A stretch of DNA of 55,374 nucleotides from the NCBI RefSeq assembly GCF_001591765.1, contig NZ_BCVN01000010.1, forward strand, positions 1 to 55,374, read 5' to 3'. Below, piece by piece: positions 34,542 to 43,222 of this stretch. The notes below the pieces were generated by a model. The model had not been told where the DNA came from, did no database searches, and was given only the letters and a program-made list of their open reading frames with translations. How positions within the stretch are numbered: the first letter of the stretch is position 1; every line of letters begins with the position of its first letter. The DNA is from Pseudolactococcus raffinolactis NBRC 100932 (lineage in GTDB: Bacteria; Bacillota; Bacilli; Lactobacillales; Streptococcaceae). A program made the position numbers and the translations under genes.

Positions 34542-35120
34542 CTATTCTCCTTTTGATTTTTCATAGGCTTGCTGGGCTTTACTGCGCCAATCAGAGCCAT
34601 TTCCTTCGCCTGCCACTTTTGGTTTGGCGGGCGTTCTGTCTTTCATGATTTCACTAACAATAGAGTCCTTAAAAGCCTGCATTAGTCCTTTGAATTCATT
34701 GAATTTTTCCTGAGATACGTCTTCTTTTGTATCAGCGATGAATTTAGCAAAAGTTTCAGGTAACTTTTCATCACTAAGTAGCTTGCGTGATTTGTCGACT
34801 GCATCACGCTTAGCCACGTCCTGTTCAAGTTTTTCGAGTTTTGCGATTCGATCCTGTTCTTTTTCGGCAGCTGAAAGTTTAGAAATACGTTCTTTTTCTT
34901 CCTGATCACTTTGCCATTTGGCGAACTTCTCATTGATAATCTTATCGACATCAGTATCAGAGTACTTTTTGTCCGAACCAGCTGGATCGCTTGTTTTTGG
35001 ATCAGTTGGCTCTTTAGGTTCAACTGGATCAGCTGGCGGGTTTTGTGGTGCAGGATCAACTGGATCAGTCGGATGTGCGAACATCTGCAAGTTCATTGGC
35101 AATAATTGTTGTTGTTTCAT
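34542..35120 (-). CDS. Scaffolding protein (DUF4355-like)
   Basis: A 192-residue internal scaffold. It begins MKQQQLLPMNLQMFA (typical for this family), then a proline/aspartate-rich linker (PTDPVDPAPQ onward, to about residue 52), then a long charged coiled coil (about 55-140). The ATG at 35120 has GGGAGG upstream and was chosen over the ATG at 35156. It assists capsid assembly and is expected to leave the mature head. Confidence 0.85.
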   Translation of the reverse strand: MKQQQLLPMNLQMFAHPTDPVDPAPQNPPADPVEPKEPTDPKTSDPAGSDKKYSDTDVDKIINEKFAKWQSDQEEKERISKLSAAEKEQDRIAKLEKLEQDVAKRDAVDKSRKLLSDEKLPETFAKFIADTKEDVSQEKFNEFKGLMQAFKDSIVSEIMKDRTPAKPKVAGEGNGSDWRSKAQQAYEKSKGE

Positions 35121-35274
35121 GTTTAGTTCCTCCCATACCTTTTTACGTGGATGCATGCCTGCACGCTCCCATAAAGTTTACTGTCATTCATGCCTGGACA
35201 ATAAGAAAAGCACCTGTCATTGACAAATGCTTTGCTTGAGTATAAAAATAGCACTCAATCTCTATGACTGTGTG

Positions 35275-35493
35275 CTAGAAAATTATATTTTCCCATACAT
35301 CTTTGGGTATTTCTTCGAGAGGTTCATTTTTAGATATAGCATTATCGACTGCGGATTTCATTTTCTCAAACCCTTCACTTTCAATGTATTCCACGCTGTC
35401 GTGAAGTGGGTCCCAAAACCCTATAATTCTAGTTGGAAAAGGGACTTTAAAATGCTGCTCGTATTTGGCTTCTAAAAGTTCAAACTTATCCAT
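35275..35493 (-). CDS. Small phage protein between head genes
   Basis: A 72-residue acidic protein (begins MDKFELLEAKYEQHFKVPFP, ends KDVWENIIF). I do not recognise a characterised family; similar small ORFs accompany minor head genes in Gram-positive phages. It starts three bases before the minor head protein stop codon. Bases 35157-35274 to the left hold no gene I can support. Confidence 0.6.
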   Translation of the reverse strand: MDKFELLEAKYEQHFKVPFPTRIIGFWDPLHDSVEYIESEGFEKMKSAVDNAISKNEPLEEIPKDVWENIIF

Positions 35494-35496
35494 GCA

Positions 35497-37122
35497 TTAT
35501 CCTTTCAATATCATACCGATTATGAAGTTAAGATATTCTGGGTCATCAGATATCTTTTTCATCACTACTTCAGACCTTCTACTAGTCTGAGAAAAAATTT
35601 TCCCTTTACCTGGCTCAAATAAACTCTCTAATCCCACACTCAAAATTTCTGTGGCATTAGAATAGGTTTTACCAATGTATGGTGTTATGAAATTATCTTT
35701 TTTAGTTTTTTCATTAACACCATACCAATATAGCGTGTTTTTTATCGGCTCTTCTTGCTCACCTTTTGTTCGATAAGCAAGAAATTCCTTAGACAACTTC
35801 AGCGCATCAGGGTTGAAGTGTTCAACGTAGTGACCAATCTCATGGAAACTAACGGTATTGCTGTTCTTACTAAGCATAATACTTACGCCATTATCAACTA
35901 TACCACTTCGCCATGTTCTCCCTTTTAATCCCACATCACTAAAAAATCCACGATCGACATTTTTGGAATAGATGGTCTTTCCGTTAGCGTGCGCATATTC
36001 TGCCCATTCTTTTGGATAGAACGAGAAAGCATCAGTAAGCCTTGCTTTTGTATCTTTTGCAGAGCCTTTTGCCCATCCATTTTTTGGAACGGTACCGCCA
36101 ATCTCTCTAAAGTTAGAAAAGACATCTTTAAGAGCCTGTTTATCACCAATTTTACTAGCTACATCAAATTTAGAATTTACTAATGAACCTAGTGAAGTTA
36201 TATCCGCGTGACTTGCAGTGTTAATATCTATCGAATCCATATACTTTTTAATTGATTCAATCTCTCTATCATCATTATACACCTTATCAAGAGAAGTATC
36301 ATCAGTTTTACCACTAATCTGCTCTTTTAGTTTCCTAATCTCGTCACCACGTTTTTCGGCTGCTGCCATATCAATTACAGGCACCATAGTGCATCTACAA
36401 TTTGGATGCGCTGGAATATCAGGTAAGTTTTCTATATCAAACTCTTTGCGATTAAGTTTACGACATATCTTACTGGTCTTGTCGTCCATTGTCGCAATCC
36501 ATTTGAGTTTTGTATATCCTTTAGCACGATATGACTCAATCTGACCTTGATTAAGGGCGTGCATGTACTCAGTGCGTACAAGTCTTTGCGTTTGTCCTCG
36601 TCCAACATCAAGACGGCCGTCAATCGTATTTGCGACTTCGTAAATTGATTTACCTTGAATAATGCCGTTAGTCAATTCAGACTTTAACGAATTGATTAGC
36701 TGCGCTTTATTTTTCCAGATTCTATCTGAGAAATTAGCGTCATGCCAAGGCCTTTTGATCAGTTCATCAATTGCTGACTTATTCAACACATTCGTGTTCA
36801 GTACATCCGCAGCTGCCTGACTGCCTACTAAAGTAGCGTGTTGCAATGATTGCTTGGTATAATCAACTTCTTTAGTACCAAGTTGTAGTATTGAGTCATT
36901 GATTTGCTTTTCGATTTTTTGGAGATTGTTATACCTGTAGAAGTCTGATATTAAAGGCTTTTCAATGTTCATCTTTTGGTAAGTATCAAAGATTTCAGCT
37001 TTAATATCTTTAGATGCCTGCTGATAAACTGATAGCCACTGACGTGTCGCTTGCTCATTCTCGTTGTAAGCTTTGTGCAGCGGATTCTGTAGCCTTCGTT
37101 GCCAGTAAGTCATCTTCTCCAT
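35497..37122 (-). CDS. Phage minor head protein (SPP1 gp7/Mu F-like) with C-terminal HEXXH domain
   Basis: A 541-residue protein. The N-terminal 260 residues are an SPP1 gp7/Mu F-type minor head protein: TQRLVRTEYMHALNQGQIE, IATMDDKTSKICRKLNRKEF and AHPNCRCTMVPV. The remainder (about 300-541) is a fused domain with SFHEIGHYVEHF (about residue 430), an HEXXH zinc-peptidase signature, and a downstream YSNATEILSVGLESLF helix that could supply a third ligand. The fusion may be injected with DNA or process a target; the activity is inference. It overlaps the portal gene. Confidence 0.82.
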   Translation of the reverse strand: MEKMTYWQRRLQNPLHKAYNENEQATRQWLSVYQQASKDIKAEIFDTYQKMNIEKPLISDFYRYNNLQKIEKQINDSILQLGTKEVDYTKQSLQHATLVGSQAAADVLNTNVLNKSAIDELIKRPWHDANFSDRIWKNKAQLINSLKSELTNGIIQGKSIYEVANTIDGRLDVGRGQTQRLVRTEYMHALNQGQIESYRAKGYTKLKWIATMDDKTSKICRKLNRKEFDIENLPDIPAHPNCRCTMVPVIDMAAAEKRGDEIRKLKEQISGKTDDTSLDKVYNDDREIESIKKYMDSIDINTASHADITSLGSLVNSKFDVASKIGDKQALKDVFSNFREIGGTVPKNGWAKGSAKDTKARLTDAFSFYPKEWAEYAHANGKTIYSKNVDRGFFSDVGLKGRTWRSGIVDNGVSIMLSKNSNTVSFHEIGHYVEHFNPDALKLSKEFLAYRTKGEQEEPIKNTLYWYGVNEKTKKDNFITPYIGKTYSNATEILSVGLESLFEPGKGKIFSQTSRRSEVVMKKISDDPEYLNFIIGMILKG

Positions 37123-38449
37123 TATCTGTTACCTCCTGCCCAACAGAAGCAAAATTAAACCCGTTGTTGCTAGCGTTCTCTTGTTCCTCTGCAATGGTTT
37201 CAAGCTCCGCTTTAACATCAGGCACAATATCATCACCAAGCTGTGTGAGCTGTGTTGATTTAGAAGTAATGCCATTCAGCATCTGAACGAACTGAGCGAT
37301 CTCTTGTGAGTTCTGAGGTAAGTTTGCCTTGAACGTGATTCCAATCGTCAGCGGGTCAAATACTTTAGATTTAGTTGACAGAAATCCACTAATCATCTGT
37401 AGTCGTTTAAACAAGGCCTTTTTCATCCACTTGACTTTTTCTAATCGTATCTGTTCAAGTCCTAACAGTTTGTATCTGATTGCCACACCAGAGGCATTAT
37501 TAGCAAAATTTTGGTCACTCATATCAGGTACGAACGATAGTTTATGAATATCTGAATCAAGGCGATTCTTGATATTCTCAGCATATGCGTCGTTAATGTT
37601 CTTGACCAGCCAAGTAACATCTCCGCCATCAGTAACCTTAAAGCCACCATTTAATTTAGCTTGACGTACGTCCTCTGGTGTAGTTGCGTTGAGATTTCTA
37701 AACACCATCATAGCGTCTGTATTATCGGTCAAGTCGTTCACACTGTTTGACACCGACAGATTGTAAGCGTCATTCATTGTGATAATTGGCTCAAAGTCGC
37801 CTTGCTCCCACCGATTATTCTTAAACTGGATAACAGGACAAGCGCCAATTTTATGAGGTTCATCATATTCTTCAACGAATGATGAGACATTTATTTCTGA
37901 TTTGATAGTGTTAAAAGAACTCTTAGTTCGTATATATGAGTAGACACGTCTAGATGTATCGTCATAGACTGTCATAGTGACTTTAATCTTATTGCCTTTC
38001 AAATCATCTTCGTCAAAGACGATTGCATCTGTCACACTTTCACGTATCCTACCATCATTTATGACCATGACATTCATTGGGTCAACCGCTTCAAAGCAAT
38101 AGTTACCTTGTTCGTCAAGCCATTGAAGCTCATAAGACTCACCATAAATTGACATGAATAGCAAGTGATCACTATTGACAGATGGCTCTGAGTTATAAGA
38201 GAAGATGTCAGATAAATCTTGAACATCTTCCATCTTAGTATAATTCACGTTACCAGTGTAACCAGTAACAATCGTACTGATATAGCGAGGGAAGTTGTGG
38301 ACGATCTTCGCGTCTTTCTTTCCTTTGCGGTTAGCTTTCCGCAAGATATCATGGTTACCTTTGTAAGCATTCAGTAATTGCTTTAATCTTAAACGTCTGT
38401 TCATGACGTGGCTTTCATATAATTTTCGTGCTTCATCAAATGTTAGCAT
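37055..38449 (-). CDS. Phage portal protein (SPP1 gp6-like)
   Basis: A 464-residue portal that forms the DNA-packaging ring at one capsid vertex. The N terminus (HVMNRRLRLKQLLNAYKGNH), the PRYISTIVTGYTGN segment and the C-terminal helical region fit SPP1-type portals. It lies between the large terminase and minor head genes. The ATG at 38449 has AAGGAG. Confidence 0.93.
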   Translation of the reverse strand: MLTFDEARKLYESHVMNRRLRLKQLLNAYKGNHDILRKANRKGKKDAKIVHNFPRYISTIVTGYTGNVNYTKMEDVQDLSDIFSYNSEPSVNSDHLLFMSIYGESYELQWLDEQGNYCFEAVDPMNVMVINDGRIRESVTDAIVFDEDDLKGNKIKVTMTVYDDTSRRVYSYIRTKSSFNTIKSEINVSSFVEEYDEPHKIGACPVIQFKNNRWEQGDFEPIITMNDAYNLSVSNSVNDLTDNTDAMMVFRNLNATTPEDVRQAKLNGGFKVTDGGDVTWLVKNINDAYAENIKNRLDSDIHKLSFVPDMSDQNFANNASGVAIRYKLLGLEQIRLEKVKWMKKALFKRLQMISGFLSTKSKVFDPLTIGITFKANLPQNSQEIAQFVQMLNGITSKSTQLTQLGDDIVPDVKAELETIAEEQENASNNGFNFASVGQEVTDNGEDDLLATKATESAAQSLQRE

Positions 38450-38457
38450 GTTACTCC

Positions 38458-39747
38458 TTATCTAAATCCAAACTCTGAGATGTCAAATGACTGTAATTTA
38501 TTAGCATTCGATATTGCTCTGATTGCAGTAGCTAAACTATCGGGCGCATCATCATGTTCTGCATTCTCTGTGTAATCTAATATCCCATTAACGTAATCTG
38601 CATCAGTACCTTTAACGAAAATTATCCTAGACCAATTCGATCTAAGATAATTAGATATTTTGATAAACTTATTTTCTCTTTCGTGGTATGTTTGAGTTGG
38701 TATTCTTAACCCTTCAACTTTCTTAGCAACATAACCCTTATCAGCATTAAGTTCAAGATGCATTGTTCCAGCTTTGAAATTGGCGTGATACTTACTGATT
38801 TCGCTAAGACAGTCATCTACGTGTTTGCCTTGCCACAATTTACCGAATACAAATAGCTTATCATCACGTTCTTTGATAATCGTGTAAGCTGTACCATCAG
38901 AGCCACCAAAGGCCGCATCAAGTTGGCCTATGCCATCATATATCTGGTCAGTTAATTTACCATCATCAATTGTCGGATTGGTAAACATGGCATCAGCATC
39001 AGCGATATGTTTCAACTCATAGTTAGCTGCAAACAAAGATGGTGTCATTACTTCTCTAAGTTTCTGTAACTGATTATCAGTAATCAATCCCGTTTGATGA
39101 CAGTCAAAACGTTGGATATTAGGCATCTTTGAGATTGCATCATCCTTGTGCCAAGGTGTGCCAGTGTTAACAAATCTACCACCACGGTTTTTCACGTTTT
39201 GAAGTTCCTGATACTGTAGCTTAGTCCGCTCACGTTCAGCTTTTGACACACGATCCTTGATGTTAACAATGTCATCAGTGATCACGATATCAGCATGCTT
39301 ACCAGTAAGAGATGCGTAAATACCCATTCCAAGCAATTGAGATGTACCACGAGATGATGACTTTAAATTCGTATCTAATTCTGTTGTAGTATCTTTTAAA
39401 AACTTCAATTCAACACCATATAACACTTTAGTAAGTATTTGAAAATGGTCTGATTTCAATATCTTAGAAACCTGAACAATGATTTCTACAACGTCCGTGT
39501 CGGTTTTCCTCAAGAATATAACATTCTTATTTGGGAATAATATCATAAGCAACGCAATAGCCACAGCTAGTGTAGTAGTCTTGTACGATCCACGATGAGC
39601 AAGTAGAGTCTGATCATCTCTTGCAAACAAAAATGACTTGAGCCACTCATTGTGAATGTCTACTAAGTCCTTGAAGCCTACTAGATTACCAAATTTTATA
39701 GGATCAGTTTTAGTTAAATTGAGATACTGCTTCTTCTTTTCGTTCAT
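38458..39747 (-). CDS. Terminase large subunit
   Basis: A 429-residue packaging ATPase/nuclease. A Walker A-like LAHRGSYKTTTLAVAIAL (about residues 48-65), Walker B DIVITDDIVN (about 154-163) and nuclease aspartates near QLDAAFGGSDGTAYT (about 273-287) are visible. It cuts and pumps phage DNA into proheads. The ATG overlaps the small terminase stop by four bases. Confidence 0.94.
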   Translation of the reverse strand: MNEKKKQYLNLTKTDPIKFGNLVGFKDLVDIHNEWLKSFLFARDDQTLLAHRGSYKTTTLAVAIALLMILFPNKNVIFLRKTDTDVVEIIVQVSKILKSDHFQILTKVLYGVELKFLKDTTTELDTNLKSSSRGTSQLLGMGIYASLTGKHADIVITDDIVNIKDRVSKAERERTKLQYQELQNVKNRGGRFVNTGTPWHKDDAISKMPNIQRFDCHQTGLITDNQLQKLREVMTPSLFAANYELKHIADADAMFTNPTIDDGKLTDQIYDGIGQLDAAFGGSDGTAYTIIKERDDKLFVFGKLWQGKHVDDCLSEISKYHANFKAGTMHLELNADKGYVAKKVEGLRIPTQTYHERENKFIKISNYLRSNWSRIIFVKGTDADYVNGILDYTENAEHDDAPDSLATAIRAISNANKLQSFDISEFGFR

Positions 39748-40148
39748 GATGTATCACCATCCGAGAAGTATTTCTCAATCTCTTTTGCTGACTCAGAAAT
39801 GTCAAGAGAACCGTTGATAGTCGTTTCAGTCTTTTCAACTAACAGCCCTGCCATTTGTAGTAAAATCTTGCGGTCCTGAAATCCTTTCTCAGTTAAGGCA
39901 AAGGTGTAAGAAGCGTTGAGAACGTCTGATACTTTACCTTTGATTAATTCCAGCGTTGTTTCGTTTACTAACTTCACAAAATCAGGCTTTTTCATGGCTT
40001 TGTAATATGTATTTTTAGCAACTTCGGCGACTGAACACATCTCTTCAACGTTTTTACCCACATTATCGGGGTTTACCAAGGCTTGAAGCAACCTATTTTC
40101 CGCTTTAGTAGGTCTATATTCGTTCACTTTTGTATCACTTTTTGGCAT
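39744..40148 (-). CDS. Terminase small subunit
   Basis: A 134-residue DNA-recognition subunit. An N-terminal HTH (about 10-55; VEEMCSVAEVAKNTYYKAMKK) would bind the pac or cos site. ATG 40148 (MPKSDTK) was chosen because GGAGG is eight bases upstream; the ATG at 40154 abuts it. It is followed by the large subunit with overlapping codons. Confidence 0.85.
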   Translation of the reverse strand: MPKSDTKVNEYRPTKAENRLLQALVNPDNVGKNVEEMCSVAEVAKNTYYKAMKKPDFVKLVNETTLELIKGKVSDVLNASYTFALTEKGFQDRKILLQMAGLLVEKTETTINGSLDISESAKEIEKYFSDGDTS

Positions 40149-40205
40149 TCTCATCACCTCCAATCTACACAAAAAGCCGTGAATTTCATCACAGCCTTCT
40201 TTATA

Positions 40206-40631
40206 CTACCGCACTACCATAACATTACATGTCGCATGATTAACAACATATTGTGTTGTAGAACCTATGAAAAATTTATCTATCATCCCTTTACCTGTTA
40301 CGCCAATGAATATTATATCTATCTCATTTTCTTTAGCATATTTCAGGATAGCTTTTTTAGGATCCCCGAACATATATTTTTCTTGAATTTCAACTCCATC
40401 AGTATTTAGTTTATCAACCTGGCATAAAATACTTTCTGCTAAAGCATTAATCTTAGAGGTATCTACCACAGACATATCAAACTCATCATAATATCTGTTG
40501 ACCTCCTTAACTGTAAGGGCGGTGAGCTTAGCCTCATTTCGCTTTGCAGTCTCAATGGCCTCATATAATGCATTGTAAGATTGCTCAGACCCGTCTACAG
40601 CAACTAGAATGTTCTTATACTGTTTATGCAT
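40206..40631 (-). CDS. Universal stress protein (UspA family)
   Basis: A 141-residue UspA-fold protein. ILVAVDGSEQSYNAL starts the nucleotide-binding core, and GVTGKGMIDKFFIGSTTQYVV near the C terminus is the ATP-binding G-2xG-9xG-type motif. Usp proteins support host survival under stress. ATG 40631 is nine bases from AGGAG. It lies between the small terminase and late-regulator genes of the prophage, has its own upstream terminator, and is not a usual phage gene. Probable lysogenic cargo. Confidence 0.9.
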   Translation of the reverse strand: MHKQYKNILVAVDGSEQSYNALYEAIETAKRNEAKLTALTVKEVNRYYDEFDMSVVDTSKINALAESILCQVDKLNTDGVEIQEKYMFGDPKKAILKYAKENEIDIIFIGVTGKGMIDKFFIGSTTQYVVNHATCNVMVVR

Positions 40632-40696
40632 AATAATCATCTCCTTAAGCTTATTATAGACCTATTGAACAAAAAAAGAAAGCGTTATCTATACAC

Positions 40697-40736
40697 AAAA
40701 AAACAACCAGTGCTCAAACCACTAATTGCTTTTTAT
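40697..40736 (-). terminator. Terminator upstream of the usp gene
   Basis: On the minus strand CAATTAGTG, loop GTTTGAG and CACTGGTTG are followed by TTTTTTT. It insulates the usp gene and late operon from the early operon and suggests control by antitermination or by a separate late promoter. Confidence 0.8.
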
Positions 40737-40814
40737 TTTGAATTCCATGATACTAATATACCACACTAAATGGGGACAAAACTACCCATTTTTTTGTCCC
40801 CCTGAAAAAATTTT

Positions 40815-41249
40815 TTAAAACGATATTCCTCGCTGTATTGCAAAACTTTCTAAGATATTATATCTAACAGCATATATCTGTCTGACACCAACATGCAAAT
40901 AGATTGTACCAATCGTTGTCCAGTCAAGGTAATTATTCATGCCCCAGAAACATTCATGAATAATCTTCTGCAAATCTGGGGACAGTCCACTCACAGTCCG
41001 CTCAATATCTTTTGCCAACTGATCATAGTACTGATAAGCCTTATTGCCTTCTTTTTTCATGAGCTCATCAAGCGGTGGTTCTGACTTCTTACGACTGCCT
41101 TGAATCCACCAATTAACATCTGTATCACGATTTAGCTCTGCTGTGACCAATGCCTCAGCTTTTAGCCGTGGAATCTTCGGGTACATCCGCATTTCTTCTT
41201 CTAGCCTCGCTAGAGTCTTTCGGCTTAGCTCCTGTTTTTTTCTAGCCAA
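40815..41249 (-). CDS. Late gene transcription regulator (ArpU/RinA/DUF722-like)
   Basis: A 144-residue basic protein with a C-terminal sigma-like HTH (WTTIGTIYLHVGVRQIYAVRYNILESF, about residues 112-138). It stands just upstream of the packaging genes, where late activators of Gram-positive phages lie. A TTG start at 41249 is six bases from AGGAGG and fits best; an upstream TTG or the ATG abutting the AGGAGG are less likely. Late-activator function is inferred from position and HTH. Confidence 0.7.
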   Translation of the reverse strand: MARKKQELSRKTLARLEEEMRMYPKIPRLKAEALVTAELNRDTDVNWWIQGSRKKSEPPLDELMKKEGNKAYQYYDQLAKDIERTVSGLSPDLQKIIHECFWGMNNYLDWTTIGTIYLHVGVRQIYAVRYNILESFAIQRGISF

Positions 41250-41263
41250 TCTCATCCTCCTAA

Positions 41264-41740
41264 TCAAAAATGATAGTAATCCATTTTTTCGCAGTTTTTA
41301 TTTTTCCAATGTTCACGACATGTTGTTTTATATCTGTCTTCTCCCATCCATTTAATTAGTCTTGCACGAATGATTGGAGTAGAACAGTGAAATTGTTTTG
41401 CTAAGTCTTTAAGGGTCCAATTATAATATTCATACGCTTCAACTATTTCATCTTTATAACGATCAATATCAGTCCGGCGAGTAGTAGGTTGATAACCTTT
41501 TTGAAAACCGCATCCATTATACTTTATTTTCCCAGACGCCCAGAGCCCTCGCATATATTCCTTATAAGCAGGCCTACCCACATTTTTATACCACTCCGTC
41601 TGATTTAATCGATGCGCAGTTACAATAATCAGTCTCATACCAAATATTTTAGAATTTAAACCATCTGAAGGGCTAGATTTTCTGAATAGCGGCATATATA
41701 CATCTCTGCTTGCCTCTTTGTTTAAATAATCAAATTTCAT
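41264..41740 (-). CDS. Phage HTH-like protein of unknown function
   Basis: A 158-residue protein. The C-terminal half has a homeodomain-like HTH (NWTLKDLAKQFHCSTPIIRARLIKWMG, about 106-132) followed by a Cys/His-containing tail (TTCREHWKNKNCEKMDYYH). The N-terminal half has no recognised domain. GGAGG precedes the ATG. It may assist the adjacent late regulator or bind phage DNA. Confidence 0.6.
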   Translation of the reverse strand: MKFDYLNKEASRDVYMPLFRKSSPSDGLNSKIFGMRLIIVTAHRLNQTEWYKNVGRPAYKEYMRGLWASGKIKYNGCGFQKGYQPTTRRTDIDRYKDEIVEAYEYYNWTLKDLAKQFHCSTPIIRARLIKWMGEDRYKTTCREHWKNKNCEKMDYYHF

Positions 41741-41777
41741 TTCTTAACCTCCTAACTATAATACTTAGATTTTAATT

Positions 41778-41806
41778 TTGACTTATCATTCTTTGTATGT
41801 TACTCT
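41778..41806 (+). promoter_or_regulatory. Candidate promoter of a solitary plus-strand cistron
   Basis: TTGACT (41778-41783) is 17 bp from TACTCT (41801-41806), which is preceded by an extended TGT. The -10 is weak; the score depends on the extended element. Confidence 0.45.
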
Positions 41807-41872
41807 TAATAAAGAATTTCGTTATTTCGTTATAGTACCTTTCGTAGATTTTTTAAGAAAGGGGAATGCAAT

Positions 41873-42028
41873 ATGACATTCACATATACAAACGAAGATT
41901 TTGAATACAGAGTATCTCTCGATACAGTTAATAACACATTTAAAGCAAGTCTTGCTGATGATCTCAGCATCAACGCTTCTGGTGTAACACTTGAAGAAGC
42001 GGTATTCAATTTAAAATCAATGATTTAA
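41873..42028 (+). CDS. 51-residue HicB-like small protein on the plus strand
   Basis: ATG with AGAAAGGGG upstream. The product (begins MTFTYTNEDFEYRVSLDT, ends VTLEEAVFNLKSMI) has the beta-strand plus TLEEA..NLK helix pattern of HicB-like antitoxin N domains. No HicA toxin neighbour and no DNA-binding domain are visible. It is on the opposite strand to surrounding phage genes and has its own promoter-like sequence and terminator. Confidence 0.55.
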   Translation: MTFTYTNEDFEYRVSLDTVNNTFKASLADDLSINASGVTLEEAVFNLKSMI

Positions 42029-42067
42029 AGGAAAGATAATAATGGAAAACTATCCACCTTTATAGCA

Positions 42068-42105
42068 GCATCTACTTAATTATTTGAGTAGGTGCCTTTT
42101 TATTT
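42068..42105 (+). terminator. Terminator of the plus-strand HicB-like cistron
   Basis: GCATCTACT, a 10-nt loop and AGTAGGTGC form a 9-bp stem followed by CTTTTTATTTTT on the plus strand. A 7-codon ORF (42042-42065) with a GAAAG upstream lies between the small CDS and this hairpin. Confidence 0.85.
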
Positions 42106-42157
42106 TTGTTCAACTATGCCTTAACAGCTTCCATCAGTGCCTCTTGCACTGTAATTT

Positions 42158-42565
42158 TTATATGTCCTCCCTAATCTCAATTTCCACACGTGGATTCAAT
42201 GAGTATCGTTTTTTAGAACTCAATTCACTGATTTGATTGTCATCTTCATATGCGTGACCATTAATTGAATCAAGCACTGACTTCTCAAGATTATCTAAGT
42301 CAGGCTTTTTGACAACAATTATAGTTTCATCCTCAAGTGCCTGTTTATTTTTCTTAACTTTAGATATTGCCAAAGGTGGTTTGATGAAAAATATCAATTC
42401 CACTTTTAAAGCAACCCCTGCATCAAACTTATCTAATCCATACGTCAACCATTCTTTTAGAAACTTCTTTTTCCATGCCGTGTATTCTTTTGGCATGTAT
42501 GGCCTACCTTGCCTAGTAAACCTAGGTCTTGGAGATGGATAAGGATCTAGATTAATTACTACCAT
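42158..42565 (-). CDS. RusA-family Holliday junction resolvase
   Basis: A 135-residue endonuclease resolving phage recombination or replication intermediates. The YPSPRPRF N-terminal motif and KKPDLDNLEKSVLDSINGHAYEDD (catalytic aspartates) are diagnostic. ATG 42565 is six bases from GGAGG and begins MVVINLDPYPSPRPR; the longer frame lacks support. It is last in the replication module. Confidence 0.92.
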   Translation of the reverse strand: MVVINLDPYPSPRPRFTRQGRPYMPKEYTAWKKKFLKEWLTYGLDKFDAGVALKVELIFFIKPPLAISKVKKNKQALEDETIIVVKKPDLDNLEKSVLDSINGHAYEDDNQISELSSKKRYSLNPRVEIEIREDI

Positions 42566-42716
42566 AGGAATCCTCCAGCAACTTCCCACATCTAACGGCT
42601 AATGCTGCAGTACTGTCAGATATTTTCGTCCAATCATTTGCCAATCGCAAAAGTGGCGACTGGTTTTGATCAGTGTTAAATTTATTGAGTAAATCCTCAA
42701 AATTGAAATCAGGCAT
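42552..42716 (-). CDS. Small phage protein (54 residues)
   Basis: The frame begins MPDFNFEDLLNKFNTDQ and ends LEDSYGSN. It overlaps the gene upstream (42709-42716) and the RusA start (42552-42565), a tight coupling typical of phage operons. Function unknown. Confidence 0.55.
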   Translation of the reverse strand: MPDFNFEDLLNKFNTDQNQSPLLRLANDWTKISDSTAALAVRCGKLLEDSYGSN

Positions 42717-42930
42717 TTTTCATATCCTTCCATAATTCATCTAGCCATTCAAGCAACATACTAGCTTGTTTCATAGCCAACTTTTCATTGTTGTATTTCT
42801 TAGTGAACTCCTCAAGCGATTTCACAACCCAGTTCCAAAACTCATCTGTCATGAAACCAAGTTTCGCAGCTTGATTGTTACACTCGTATATCCATTTTTC
42901 TATATCGGCAAAAAATTGTTTATAGTCCAT
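42709..42930 (-). CDS. Small phage protein (73 residues)
   Basis: An acidic, aromatic-rich helical protein (MDYKQFFADIEKWIYECNN start, ends WKDMKNA). No family recognised. It begins the small-gene cluster before RusA, after a 255-bp spacer with repeats. Confidence 0.6.
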   Translation of the reverse strand: MDYKQFFADIEKWIYECNNQAAKLGFMTDEFWNWVVKSLEEFTKKYNNEKLAMKQASMLLEWLDELWKDMKNA

Positions 42931-43021
42931 AATTTTTATATCCCACCTCCACCCCTGTTATTTTATTTTTGAATTTTACAGTTCGACTTTTTTACTTCTC
43001 TAAACTTCATCTTTTGTGTGT

Positions 43022-43222
43022 CAATGGGGGTTGGGAATAAACCCACCCCCTTGACATCAATTGTTAAGTTTACTTAGAGGGCTTTTTGACCCCTTTTTTT
43101 GACCGTCAAAATGCCTAAAGCACATTAGGCTTTTTGGTACTTTTTAGGGTATAACTTTCAGGGCTTTTTGACCATAGTATAGGTATCAATTTTCCTTATC
43201 TGTTTCAGGCTTTTTGACCCAA
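43022..43222. repeat. Short direct repeats (GGCTTTTTGACC) beside the primase gene
   Basis: The core GGCTTTTTGACC occurs at 43080-43091, 43162-43173 and 43208-43219. A variant is at 43128-43139 (GGCTTTTTGG) and a partial copy at about 43094-43103. The last full copy lies within the primase-helicase 3' end. A G5/C5 inverted repeat (GGGGG...CCCCC, about 43025-43050) adjoins. This is a candidate phage replication origin; function is not shown. Confidence 0.6.

Noticed and set aside
34682-35239. Alternate ORFs over the scaffold gene
   Set aside because: Frame-shifted shadows of a low-complexity Pro/Asp-rich coding region.
43022-43222. CRISPR array
   Set aside because: Repeats are about 12 bp, irregularly spaced (34-48 bp), and one lies inside a coding sequence; no cas genes.
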